In this document: positions 12,921-24,704 of the stretch, in pieces
Numbering within the stretch: the first letter of the stretch is position 1
Layout of the letters: every line of letters starts with the position of its first letter
Assembly (NCBI GenBank): GCA_905182985.1
Contig: CAJJDN010000108.1
Coordinates: 46,649-110,648 of the forward strand
Length of the DNA: 64,000 nt
From: Paramecium sonneborni
Lineage: Eukaryota > Ciliophora > Oligohymenophorea > Peniculida > Parameciidae
Direction of reading: 5' to 3'
Position numbers and translations under genes: made by a program
Notes under the pieces: generated by a model
Told to the model about the DNA's origin: nothing
What the model saw: the letters and a program-made list of their open reading frames with translations, nothing else
The model's database searches: none

Positions 12921-13399
12921 TGATTAATTTTGAGATTATAAAATATTTTTAAAATGATATTTATGTTCATCAAAAATGAAATTTAAATACAAAAAATAGC
13001 AGCTCAAAATAAAAATCTTAAATACATTATTTACTATTATAAAATGCCATGATATAAATAAGTCTATATAAAATTTTCTATTTTGAAATATATTAGTAGA
13101 TAGAATATATTTATCCTTGAATTTCTACATTAGGATTTAATTTTTTAAATATTGCTAATATATGCTATCTAATTGCAAGATTACATATTTCTAAAATAAT
13201 CAATTATATTATTTATAATCACATAAATTTTAATGAAATAATAGATTCACATAAAGCTATATTTGTCCATAATTTATCATTATTTTATTGTATATGCTAG
13301 ATTATCAAATAATGATAAGTTATTAAATTAAATTATATATTGTTTAATATTTTATTATGATTATCATTACAACTATCCATAACTCTTTAATATCCTCAC
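12921..13399. other. No gene seen
   Basis: AT-rich spacer upstream of the SPRY-like gene; no supported frame. Confidence 0.4.
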
Positions 13400-14060
13400 T
13401 TTAATATTGGTCTCTTCACTTATATGCCCATAATATAAGACTAAAATCTTCTTTTTTAACAAACATAAACTTTTTTCTCATAGTTCCAAACGTCAGTTTA
13501 CCTCATAGAATAAAAGTTCTGTAGTATTATGTATAGGAATATTGCTATAATCGTTTTTCAGCAACACTATTGTTTAAACCTTTAAATGAACAAATAGGAC
13601 GTTCTATCAATTTTTCTTCTAAATTTTTTTAGCAAATATTCCATAATATTATCAATGAAAAGCATGTTTTAATTCTCAAATATAATTTTTGTTATACCAT
13701 TTTTTCTTCAACCATTTTATCAGTATTTCCTTTCATAATGTTCTATAATTTTTTTAGTTATTAATTTCTCATTACAAAATTAAAAATTTAATTTAATTTT
13801 TATTATGTTATGAGTCATTTTAAAAAATTTTAAGTAATTCTTTAAATAATTTTTCCTATGTTTTTTCTTGTATATCATTTTAATTATGATTATCTTAAAT
13901 AACTTTTTCCTTGGAATTTATATGATCTAATTTTATTTCTAATTGTGTTAGCCTAATCCAATATTTATTTAAGAAACTTTAATATTTGAGAATATTTATC
14001 TACTATTATTTTATTTCACAATGAGAATAAATTTGATAAAATTAAAAATTGATTATTTAA
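13400..14060 (-). pseudogene. Possible relic of a coiled-coil gene
   Basis: Minus-strand frames here hold a charged helical segment (WIRLTQLEIKLDHINSKEK...) of about 80 codons up to a TGA. A second frame follows (MKGNTDKMVEEKM... then ERPICSFKGLNNSVAEKR), ending at another TGA. The composition resembles the coiled-coil part of the neighbouring SPRY-like gene, but I found no intron that reconnects the frames. It could be a decayed tandem paralogue or chance open frame in AT-rich DNA. Confidence 0.25.
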
Positions 14061-14374
14061 TTCTTAATAGTTATTTTTTTTCTATTATTTATTAATGCTG
14101 TTAGTAGTTATATTTTGATTTACAAGTTTTGTTTAGGGTACTCTCTTTTTAATATCAAATACTTTAGGAATTTTTGATTCTAAGGAAGTATTAGTAAAAA
14201 TAAATATAGAATTAAATTAGTTAATTTATAAATACAATAGACTTTAAAAAAGAGCTTTAGTAATTTAAAGAGTGTTATAAGATATTAGATAATGAAAAGA
14301 ATAAAAAAAAAAAAGATAGAAAATTGATGTATATATTAAATATTGAATATGTTATTTATTTTGATGGATGGCAT

Positions 14375-16190
14375 TCATTCTTTTTAATATGAAGTTCTAA
14401 TAAGTTATGTAGCACCATAACCAACGTCTGGTTGTTATGGTTATTCAGGTGGTGCACTTCCTCTAAATAATGTAGTAGCTCCAAATCCTGTTTCTTCTTA
14501 TCCATTTTCTTAGAATTAGGGTGGTTATTATTATTAAATATAACTTTTAGAAGTCTTGGTTCTAGCTAATGAGGTTTAAGTATTTCTTTAATTAGATTAA
14601 TAATTTGGTTAAACAGTGTAAGGATCAACCATATCTAATATCTATGCTTTTCTTGATTATTAGATTGCAGATGATGACCTGATTTAAGACTTTGAAACTC
14701 CAGATAATCTTGGTTATTATTAATCTTCGTCCATATTTAAAGGGGCTTTCATTAAACCAATCATTTCCTTTTAAACTCTCATTGAAGATCTTAAATAATG
14801 AGATTCTAAATAATTAGCTTTCTCAATCAATAATTAAGTGCTTAATATATCTACTTCTTTTCCAACACTCCAAACTTCAGCATATGTCAATTTATATTCT
14901 TTTAATACTGGATTTATTAATGAACCTTTTATAAATATTATAATATCATAATTACCTTTTTTATATGTTTCATCTTCTGGTGTTACATAACTTTTTGTTT
15001 ACATATCTTAAGCATCTATCCATAATCTAAATTTATTATTTGCTCCTCCGAATCCTACTCCTGAAGGTGCTATTTCATTCAAACCTTTATAATCTCCAAT
15101 ACCTTCTCCAAAATAATGTAAATATGAATAATTTTAAGTATTTTAATCACTTTCATTAGGAAATGTTCTTTTAAAACGACTTGCTGCAAATACTTTAAAT
15201 TTAGGAATCAATTAAAAAAGATAACTTTCTTCATTTCCTTAATATAATCCAGAATCTATCCATTTTTTTTTATTAAATGCTCCCACAATAGATTCATCAG
15301 AATCATTACTAAATTTGAATAAAAACACTGTTGGTCCATCAAATTATAATAATGCTCTATAAAGAGATTCAAAATTCCAACCAGATATAGCATTACTCCA
15401 TAATAAATTAACTTAACTTGATGATTTTATATATGCATTTCCAAGTGCTAAATAAATATATTATGGACCATTAAGCAAATAAGATGGCTTAGTAAATCTA
15501 ATATAATTATACATTATATACCTTGCTTATAGCTTCTATTATTATACACTTAAAAATAACATTGTAAAGTATTATTTAACTTATTCTGTTAGATGAGGGA
15601 ATAGTTATTTAAAGAATAATACTAGACTCCACCATTTCACAGCACCTGAACTATTTGGATATACAGCACTTAATATTGATCTAGCAACTGATTCATCAGC
15701 ACTCAATTTTTAACTTAATGCTAAACCTGATCTCAGAGATATATACTCTACATCTTAGAGAAATTGAAGTGCCTCCAAGTATGATACATTTGAGTCTTTG
15801 AATTCAGCATCATCTATTGACAGTCTTTATAAACTTATTAAAAAAAAGATTTCCATCTTATCAAGTGATCTATATCCTTATAAATGATATGAACTAGGCT
15901 CTTCAATTAATATTTCCACTATTGTAATGAAATTCTCAAAATCAACCTTCTTATTTGTAGAATGTTTTAACATAAACTAATATAGTTTTCCACCAAAACA
16001 AGGGTTACCATCACATAGATACTCCAAACTCTCTTAACAAATATAATCTGTTGTTGCAGTTCTAAACATAAACGAATTATATTTACTCTCGATAACGACT
16101 TCGTAATCTATCAAATAAACGATGTAGTTTATCTAATACTACTTCATTTAATGAGATCTTATTCTCTTTACGTGATTCATTGCATCCCAT
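14375..16190 (-). CDS. TLDc-domain protein with N-terminal MGC motif
   Basis: A 588-residue protein with introns at 16062-16086 and 15498-15521. It begins MGCNESRKEN, a classic N-myristoylation/palmitoylation signal, so it is probably anchored to membrane. After an alpha-helical region of about 200 residues (EF-hand/TBC-like in spacing, no clear catalytic motif) comes a TLDc domain. Its evidence is NAISGWNFESLYRALLQ, FDGPTVFLFKF, SNDSDESIVGAF, HYFGEGIGDYKG and FGGANNKFRLWID. TLDc proteins are known oxidation-resistance factors and V-ATPase regulators. The C-terminal about 120 residues are Q/P/S-rich and look disordered. No broken frames were seen. The specific role in this organism is inferred only from the domain. 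Confidence 0.8.
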
Positions 16191-16603
16191 TATATTTTTA
16201 TTTTATTTATATTATTATACCTAGTCTCTATTCAAAGAATTTCACTCCTAATATAATACACACCTTTAACAATACTATCTCTATACCATTCAAATTACTC
16301 TACCCTTTTTAATATATTATCTGTCAAGTAACATCTTATATAACTCACATCATATTTTCATGAATTATATATCAAGAATATATTACAATATGATATTATC
16401 TTTAACACCAACAGGTTAATTATTGAAATTACAATTAAAGAAGATTCATTTATAAACATTTTCTAAATAAATTACCTAGAATTTTATGAATTAAATTTTA
16501 CTTATAACAACAATTATGATAATTTATTACATGTTACGAATAGCCATATTATGATTCTTAATTTTGAAATCATTCACAAATAGCATGATAGAATAGTGTA
16601 TGA
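16191..16603. other. No gene seen; 5' flank of TLDc gene
   Basis: AT-rich, no supported frame. The sequence just upstream of the TLDc start is moderately GC-richer and may carry its promoter. Confidence 0.35.
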
Positions 16604-17161
16604 TTTAATTCTCAAGATTTTTAATACAATTAACGGTAATAAATATTGTTTGCTAAATGTAATGCATATTTCAAAGATTAAATCTTCTTGTATAAAAAAA
16701 CATAATTAAAATTTTATGAATAAGAAAAGAATCCTAAAATTTAAGAATAATTCTCTAAGAACAAATTTTCAAAAGAAAAAACTATAATACTATTAACTAT
16801 ATCAAATTAAATAAAATCTATTTCTCATGAATTGAAAGTGTTTCAGTCAGAGCTAACTTTGAATCAACAAAATTCACATATTAGACATTAATAACATTTT
16901 AAGCTTCAAAATATAGAACCTCTAACAAATCCTTAAGAAAATGAACCAATTTCTTCAATATTTTTTAAGATTTTTTTTAAATTTCCAGTCATTTATCATA
17001 AATATTCTTAACTCTTTATAGGATCATAGAATTAAATGAATTTTTCATCAAAAAACCTATAATAAAATGAAATTTTTCAATTTTCAGTAAATTTCCTTAA
17101 TATAATTTCCAAAAATGTCTATTTAAATTTGTTCTAATTTATTATTTACTAAACTTAATGA
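16604..17161 (+). pseudogene. 185-codon open frame, possible histidine-kinase remnant
   Basis: A plus-strand frame without TGA from 16604 to the stop at 17159-17161, but with no usable ATG at its 5' side. In the middle, TIILLTISNQIKSISHEL resembles the stretch before and at the H-box of the hybrid kinase at 4.2-7.1 kb (there SFSHELRTP). The TP and the following helix are not kept, and no N- or G-boxes follow. It could be a dead fragment of a kinase gene or chance. Confidence 0.25.
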
Positions 17162-17758
17162 TTCTGAATGTTGCAAAAATTGCCAAATTCTGTTACATAA
17201 AAATCATCTGATATGAAGAAAAATCCTATTAATTATTTTAAGTAAAATTCCTTTTCATGAAGATTATAATAGAAATTTAGCAATTTTGTGTTTTTTATTA
17301 CTTCTAGTATATAATAGACAAAAAATGAATTTCTACATAAACGATAAATAAGGGCAATCAAAAAAGTATTTGATTAGAAAATATTATTTTCAATTTCAAA
17401 AGGAATTACCTTTCAATCATAAATAATATTATTAACAATGAATAATTAACATCTTATGATAATGTTCCAAATCTATTCAATAATGAAGCAACTAATTAAG
17501 ATATATATAATTATTGGAAGATTGAGTAATTTGTATTTTATTTATAGTTTGAATATTTAAAGTTCTAGCTAATTATTTTGCTATTTGGATATTTGAACAT
17601 TTAAAATAAATTTTTAAATAGATTTACTTATTTTTTCATTTGTATTATAATTCATTTTATTGATAATAAATAATGAGCAAATAATTATTATCAAAAATTT
17701 CTGAATTTTTTTGTTTCATATACCAAAATAGTTTATATATATATATATATATTTATAA
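17162..17758. other. No gene seen; includes an AT dinucleotide run
   Basis: AT-rich spacer. A perfect (TA)n run of about 20 bases lies at roughly 17732-17752, just past the 3' end of the CDK gene. Confidence 0.45.
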
Positions 17759-18662
17759 TCAAATAATAGAAAAATATATATCATTAATTGCCTCTTTGGC
17801 AGTAATTCGTTTGGTGCTATCAATTTATAGCATTTGTAACAATAAATTTTTAGCTTCTTAAGAAATATTACAATTAGATAAGTGTATATCTGCTTCTGAT
17901 TTAAATTATGGAAACTTAGGAGAATAATAAGGCATAGATTTAAAGCCTTCCCAATCTAAAGGAGTACCCATAAATTAGAAGATTTTGAATAATTAATCAA
18001 TTTCACTATTTCCCTTAAATAATGGTTCTCCTATTAACATTTCATAAAAGATGCATCCTAATGAAAATATATCTAATGCTGGTGAATATTTAAAATGACC
18101 CAAAAGTAATTCAGGAGCTCTGTACCATAAAGTTTATACTTCTTTAGTATGAGTTCTATTAATAGGGTAACCTATCGGTTTAGCTAAACCAAAATCTCCT
18201 AATTTAGCTACTCCATTTTGAACTAAAATATTAGCAGGTTTAAGATCTCTATGAAATATAAGTTAACTATGTAATGCATAGAGTCCTCTTAAAATATGAA
18301 GAAGTAACTTTTTTGCAATGTGTTCTGTTAGTTTTTTTTAATCAATCATTTTCCGAAGATCTGTATCAATATATTCCATTATGAGATATTATTTATAATC
18401 AATATCATCTAAAATCACTTATTTCAATCTTGAATATATATAATTTATACTCAACTATATGTGGATGCTTCCTAAATTATAATAAAACAGACATTTCTCT
18501 TAATGTAGTTGATTAAATTCCCTCTTTTTTTTCATCTTCTGAAAGTATTATTTCTTTTATTGCCACAATTTCATGAGTTAGTTTATTTATACCTCTATAG
18601 ACTTTCCCATAAGTTCCTTATCCTAAATTTTCACACTTTTCATATTACTAAATTGAGTTCAT
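17759..18662 (-). CDS. Cyclin-dependent-kinase-like Ser/Thr kinase
   Basis: A 293-residue kinase, the usual CDK length, with one 22-nt intron (18429-18450). It has a Gly-rich loop ([11 protein letters not shown]), catalytic Lys in IVAIKEI, and a cyclin-binding helix where PSTAIRE is replaced by STTLRE. The catalytic loop is [10 protein letters not shown], followed by DFGLAK, and the T-loop continuation is [14 protein letters not shown]. The C-lobe ends in the typical Arg (TKRITAKEA). All catalytic residues are present. It probably phosphorylates Ser/Thr-Pro sites together with a cyclin. Which CDK class (cell cycle, transcription or PITSLRE-like) cannot be fixed from the variant helix alone. 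Confidence 0.9.
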
Positions 18663-18823
18663 TAATTTAATTTCTTATAAATTTAAAGTCTAATTGATTT
18701 TTTGTAAATAAGTATTTAAATTTCTTAAAATTTTAATTTAAAATAATCACAAAAAATTATTCTACAAAAATAAATGCAAATACATATAATTATTATACAA
18801 AACTGAATTTTTTATCTATATTA

Positions 18824-19628
18824 TCATTTTTTTTTCTTTGCTGATTATTTTAAAAATGAATCTACTGATTCTATTCCTGGTTTTGAACTCTTTTTTTTTG
18901 GTGAAGATGATGATATACTTGAATTACTTTTTTATTTTTTTAATTTTCCATCAGAACTTTTAGGTGATTTAATTTCACTTTTAGATGTTTTTGTTTTTTT
19001 ATCTATCTTAACATCTTATTATTATGATTTTCTCTTCTCTTCAATTTTCACTGATTTTTTTTCAACAGTTTTTTACGCCGATGTTTTAAGATTTGATTTC
19101 TTTTTTTATTCATCATCTTTTATTTTAGTTTTGATTATTGGATGCTCACTTAAATCAGACATAATTTATGAATCTAACATATGTGCTATTAATGAAGGAG
19201 TCCTTTACAATTTATTATCAAGAGACATATTAATTTAAAGAAATTAAGCATTATGTTATTCAAATCTTGATCTTAAATCAAATGGTTATTTTGGAGGATA
19301 ATTTGGTATATACATCATCTTTTATTTTTATTACATCATTTATTAAACAAACTAATCTTGCCTTTTTTACCATTCATCAATCTTATTCAATGTTTTTGTA
19401 CTCTCATAATTAAAATTTGATGTCTAGCTTATACTTGTTAGAACAGATCTTTCATTTATTATACTACTGTTAGTCCGTGAATTAAATCCCAAATTAGATA
19501 ATGTTTGTTTCAAAGTATTAAATGAACTTTGTGTTGAATTATTTACAAATCTTACTAATATGAAATCACATATAATACTAAGTGTCAGATTTCATCATTT
19601 ACTAAAAAACCTCTAATGGACTCTTCAT
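18824..19628 (-). CDS. Lys/Ser-rich tail protein of unknown function
   Basis: A 259-residue protein with one 25-nt intron near its 5' end. The first two thirds contain Ser/Asn/Gln-rich and Met/Gln-rich segments (QMMQQKQKMMYIPNYPP). The last 110 residues are extremely basic with alternating K, S and E (KSVKIEEKRKSQQQ, SPKSSDGKLKKQ, SPKKKSSKP) and end SAKKKK, which suggests a nuclear or nucleic-acid/microtubule-binding tail. No domain recognised. The start at ATG 19628 is the first one consistent with the intron. The 103-bp gap to the upstream gene fits the dense packing here. Confidence 0.55.
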
Positions 19629-19731
19629 TAATTATATTTTTAGAATTAATAAATTAATGAATTAATAAACTAAAGTAATTTATATAGAAATCTAATACTT
19701 TTTATATAAATTATTTAAATCTGTACAAAAA

Positions 19732-21060
19732 TCACTTTCTAAGATTGGTATATAATTATAACTATTAATTTAACTAATCAATTTTTTTATGTTATTCTAT
19801 TTTTTCTCCCCATCTCTTTTCTAATCTTTCTAAATTTTATATAGTTTCATTATATTTCCTATTTAAAATTGAATATTCTTCTTATTTTTCTTAATGTTCT
19901 CTTTATTATCTTGATAATTCATTATTTAAAGCATTAATTTTATAAGTCAATCTTAAATTATCTTTTTACAAATTTTCTAATAAAACTTATAAATCTTATT
20001 ATCTTAGTTATGATCATAAATTCTGAATAAATAAATACTTCTACTATCTTCAACAGAGTTCTTTTTAATTTATGCTTCTTCTAATCCTAAATTTAATTAT
20101 TCAATTTCTTCCTTTCTTTTCTTTAACATATCAATTAAATGTGCTTATTCTTATTTTGCTTAATTCAATTCCCCATTTATATTCTATATATTATAGCCTG
20201 TAATTATGCATTTTAAATATTATTCTTTAGAATATCTTCTTATATATTTTACTTTATGCTTCTAGTTTTTTCTAATTCTCCCTTTAATACTTCAATCATT
20301 TCTGTTTTCTATTTAAGATCTTATATCTATTATTATTCTCTTTAATCAAAATAAGAAATAGCCATCAATTTTAAATATTATTCAATATTCAGTTTTAAAT
20401 CATTAATTTAATTTTCTTTATTTTAAACTTCATATTAATCTTTAAAAACACTCATTTCTTCCACTTAATCAATATTCTATTTTTCTTTTTCTTTCATTTA
20501 TGATATTTATAATGGTAGAGCTTTATTTAAATCATTTATTTAATTGTTAGTATCTTTTTTTGTTTATCTTAATTCTTTTTATACTTAATCAAAATTTAAT
20601 TTTTATTAAAATTCAATTTATTTCAAATCATCCAATTATTTTAATAATTATTAAGTTGATACCCAATACTATTATAATTATTGACTCATTTAATCTATTT
20701 ATTTTTATTAATTTTATAGTTTATCCTATAATTTTGATTTTTCTGTCAACAAATTATTAGATAATTGTTTTTATTATTCCAATGAATTTTCACAAACATT
20801 TAAATTAATAATCTCCGAATAATTTATCATAATCTGCTTTAATATTAATTATTTTATCATCAAGACCTTTTTAAACAATTTAATTATTTTTAACTGATGA
20901 TTAAAAATCCCTTCCTATATCTTTCTTTAATTTGATTATTTAATTCAATTCTGATTGTTTTTAATTTAAATTGATTTTAATCTATTCAGTATAATTTTCC
21001 AAATTATAACAAATTTATTAAAGATGATCCTCAGATTCTATGGGTTAGTTCTTAAAGTTT
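19732..21060 (-). CDS. Long coiled-coil protein with several unexplained frame breaks
   Basis: The minus strand encodes an almost unbroken coiled coil (ENYTEQIKINLNQ, LQDKLQNQQKQIDQMSQ, KEEIEQLNLGLEEAQ, LERLEKRWGEKIEQ) ending at TGA 19732-19734. It is spread over five frame segments. Breaks lie near 21031, 20785, 20168 and 20045. I tested the GT...AG pairs near each break and none has the right length to restore the frame. The gene is therefore a young pseudogene or the assembly has indels here; one break sits in a homopolymer (CCCC). The 5' end is uncertain, near 21060. Function would be structural; no other domain seen. Confidence 0.5.
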
Positions 21061-21401
21061 ATTAGTATTAATTTATGATGGTTTTCTGTAAATATTATTT
21101 TAAAATTTAAACATTAATCTCTTAGAATAAATATGATATGAGTATTAGTTTCAATAATTTTTTACAGTTTGAATTTAAGATTAATTATAGAAATGGGATC
21201 TTAATTAGTAAAAATATTAATAAATAGTAAAAATTAAAGAATTTGAAAGTGATATGCTAAAGATTTAAAAAGTAGAATTTTCAATTAGTATTAAATAATG
21301 AAATAAAAAGATAATTTTAAAAAGGAATGAATATGAATTGTAAATATGATTTGTTTAAGAAACTAAAATAATTTATATATATTTAAAATATAAATAGAGA
21401 A

Positions 21402-23142
21402 ATGAAAAGGGCAGTCTAAAAAGTGTAATTGTTAAAGAATATGACAAAAATATTTGCAGAAGGGAATTATTAAGTGACAGTTAAAAATATATTAAATGGT
21501 TTGTCTAATTAAAATGAATAGGATATGTAATATCTTGAGAAATAGATGTTAAAAATATTTCCAATTTGTTCAAAAATTTAAAGGTATTTAAGAAGCCAAG
21601 ATAAGTTTCATTTGTTCATAAAATAATTTTAAGTAGAATTGCATAATGAAAAGGATGTAATATTCTGTATGGGTGAAGTAGGGAGAAAAATGTATTTTAT
21701 ATTGGATGGGAATTTGAATATTTTTCCATATGAAATAAATGAAATTAGTATGAGAATATTATATAATTGAGAATAAGTAACCTGCGGCAGTATTAGTTCC
21801 TGGAGATTATTTCGGAGAAGTGAGTCTTCATCATAGACTTCCAAGAACAGCTACAATTGTATGTGCAAGTAATGCAGTTCTATTAATAATAAACTATGAA
21901 GCATATTACAATTTCTTATAACCAGTGATCGATCATCAAATTGCAGTTCAGTATTATCAATTGAAACCAACAGCACTTTTCTATGGCTGGAATGAATTAG
22001 CTTTAGCATTAATTATTCATCATTTGAAATTAATTACTATTCTAAGAAACTAATATGTATATAAAGAGGGTTAAAATGATAGATCATTTTATGTTGTGAA
22101 GAGTGGAGAAATTTTAATTTAATAAAAAATTAAAGTCAAAGGGAAATTATAAGATTACGGACTTGTAAGTCTTGGTATTGGATAATGTTTTGGAGATTAT
22201 GAATTTATTGATAATTAATCATGGTATTCTAATAGAAATTAACTTGAAAATATTAAAAGAACTACTGATGCTATTTCAACTACAGTTAGTGAAATTTATC
22301 AAGTCCCTTTATTCTAATATTTATAGATTGCAGAAAACTATCATTCACTATTATTCAAAAAATATTTAAAATAAAATAAACTTATTTTAACACAAAGAAT
22401 TTTATAATTGTAAGAACGCATTCAAAAAATTGATAATTCAGAAGAATATGATAATCCAGAAAATCTTCATATCCCATAATTTAAACCTAAATCTTCTAAT
22501 CCTTATTAAAATCTATTAAATACTATTAGAAATAGAAAAATTATACCCTAATAATAATAATAGTAAGAACTAAGAGAAGAAATTGAATCAGATACTAATA
22601 TCAAACAATTAAAAAAAAAAATATAAAATTATTTTTATTAACCATCTAATCTTTAATAATAACTCAAAAAAAATGAATAAACTTAAAGCTTGTCTTCTCG
22701 TAATAATAATACTAGACTTCCTTTAAAACCAAGAGAAAATAAGAATGATAAGGCTAATTATTTAAAAAAATTATACGCTATGAGAAATAAATTATTAGCA
22801 TAAACATCATATGGCAATTCTAATAATATTGATACTTAAAAAACTCAAGTATTGAATTAAAACTAACAAACCAATTTATTTTAATAATAATTCTAATCAT
22901 TAAATATTCATTCCTATAAAAATTCAAGAACTGTTACTCCTAGTCCATCTTATGTTATTAAAACTCCTAATTAAAATTATTCAGAAAGAAAATATGAATT
23001 TCATAATGTTCATATAGTTAAATCAAAATCACAAAGTTCATTTTAATTACATAAATAAGAAAATTATCCTGTTAAAAAAATAATTATGGAAGTTCGAAAC
23101 CAAAAAAAATCATCTTTGGGTTGTCTAATAACTTAATTATGA
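21402..23142 (+). CDS. Protein with two cyclic-nucleotide-binding folds
   Basis: Starts at ATG 21402 and ends at TGA 23140-23142. The first cyclic nucleotide-binding domain runs through FCMGEVGRKMYFILDG and the phosphate cassette GDYFGEVSLHHRLPRTATIV, with the Glu and Arg that contact cAMP/cGMP. A second, weaker domain (SFYVVKSGEILIQ, GIGQCFGDYEFI) lacks the Arg and may not bind ligand. The remaining 270 residues are Q/N-rich and probably disordered. No kinase or channel part is present, so it could be a regulatory subunit or a cyclic-nucleotide sensor. Between 21740 and 21785 the frame changes by one base, just between FPYEINE and the phosphate cassette. The nearby GT...AG pairs (24 or 30 nt) do not fix it. 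The total span has length 1 mod 3, consistent with a single-base error or a real lesion. Confidence 0.68.
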
Positions 23143-23277
23143 TGTTAAGTATATTGTAATTATCAAAAATTAATTAAAAAATAATATATTAAGTTATATA
23201 TGTTATTTTCTGCATAAGAAATAATAAGATCAAATAAATAAATATTAATTTTTATTCCATTATAATAAATAATAATA

Positions 23278-24640
23278 ATGTGTTGCTGCTCATCAAACAA
23301 ACCTAGTAAGATTTAAAAAAGCGAAATCAAACCAAGTTTAATAAATAATCAATAACAAAGTTAATTTCAGCAACAAGAATCTTAATAAGTTTAATAAGGA
23401 AATGGCCCTAAACCTCTTGAAGTTAAAGAAGTTAATCTAATGGAAAGTAAAATTGAGAGTCCACGTTCAAAATAATTAAGGTTATTTGATTCAGAACTTA
23501 AAGAATTCAAAGCTAAATATACTAAACTATAAGAAGATTCTGCAGAAGTGCAATAAAATTAAAAACCAGTTGATTAATTAAAAATCAAATTATTCAAGGA
23601 TCAATTAACAACTCTCTAATTTCCCAATAATGAAATCTAAGGACCCATCTTTTTAGATGATAATATCTCAAGTTATAAGGATAGAGGTACAGATTTTGCA
23701 GCAAATTTAAGGGAATATACTGGAGATATAAGAAATATGAGACTTGTTAGATAAACTCCATATAATTCATATAGTTATATTGGATATCTAAAAGAACAAG
23801 GAATGTATTTTATTAAGTGCTGGAATGGAGTGGATTTGAATAAATTTAACACTTATCTTTTGAATCTTAATAAATAATCACAAAAAGGATAATATTTTAA
23901 AAAATATCATGCATTTAAAATAATTCCATAAAAAGACACAGATTAAGTTACTCCTATAGGAGAGGTTTAACTTATATCAATACTTGAAGATCATAATCTA
24001 TATTCATTTGCGTATTTATTTTTATTAATTTTTCTAGAGCTTCCACTCATTTTAATATTGATTAAAAATTATAAGTTGCTCATTAAATATTAAATTACCT
24101 TAATTAAACAGATTTAAAATCTTCAGGTACTAGTAACTTATAATTTATGAAAAAAATAAAATTTGTCTCTCCTTCAAATATTTTAATATCAACATAAAAT
24201 AATAGAATAGATGTTAAGATTTCAGATTGGTAATAGCATCTAAAAGAATTTAATGATATTGTTCCTGATATTGAATATAAGAATAATAATTTTATTTCTT
24301 GTAGTGATGAACCTGATGAATAACGCACTTATTTCATTAAATTACTACTCTTATTATTTTTTAGAATCAATTTTAAGTATGATTTTATATTAAATTCAGT
24401 TAAATTGAATAATTTGGAAATCTTGATGGTATTAATACTTTGAGTAGATTTATTGATGTTAAATTAATTAATTCAGACTCCAATTTCTATAGATCATCTG
24501 ACTTTACTAGATATATTTAAAGTAAAATTAGTTTAATAGCATAACCAAATTAAGAGAGATACTAAAAATTATGGGGAGAATTAAAAGATAAACCAATCTA
24601 AAATTTATCTTTCTATACATTAGAAAAGAAGGAAAATTGA
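23278..24640 (+). CDS. Lipid-anchored pseudokinase-like protein
   Basis: A 437-residue protein with introns at 24012-24037 and 24377-24399. It begins MCCCSSNKPSK, three Cys after Met, which suggests palmitoylation. A Q-rich linker precedes a region with the order of a protein-kinase fold: YSYIGYLKEQGMYFIKC, LISILEDHNLYSF, HFNIDQKLQVAHQILNYL (helix E position), then KFVSPSNILIS and VKISDW. These sit where active kinases have HRDLKPSNIL and the DFG motif, so the catalytic Asp, the metal Asp and the Gly loop are all missing. I read it as an inactive kinase fold acting as scaffold, but the assignment is inference from spacing. The C-terminal about 90 residues are unassigned. The upstream cNMP-binding gene is only 135 bp away in the same direction. 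Confidence 0.6.
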
Positions 24641-24704
24641 TAAAAAAATATATAATAATAACAACAAAAATATCAATATTAGCATTTACTCAAAACAAAT
24701 TAAT

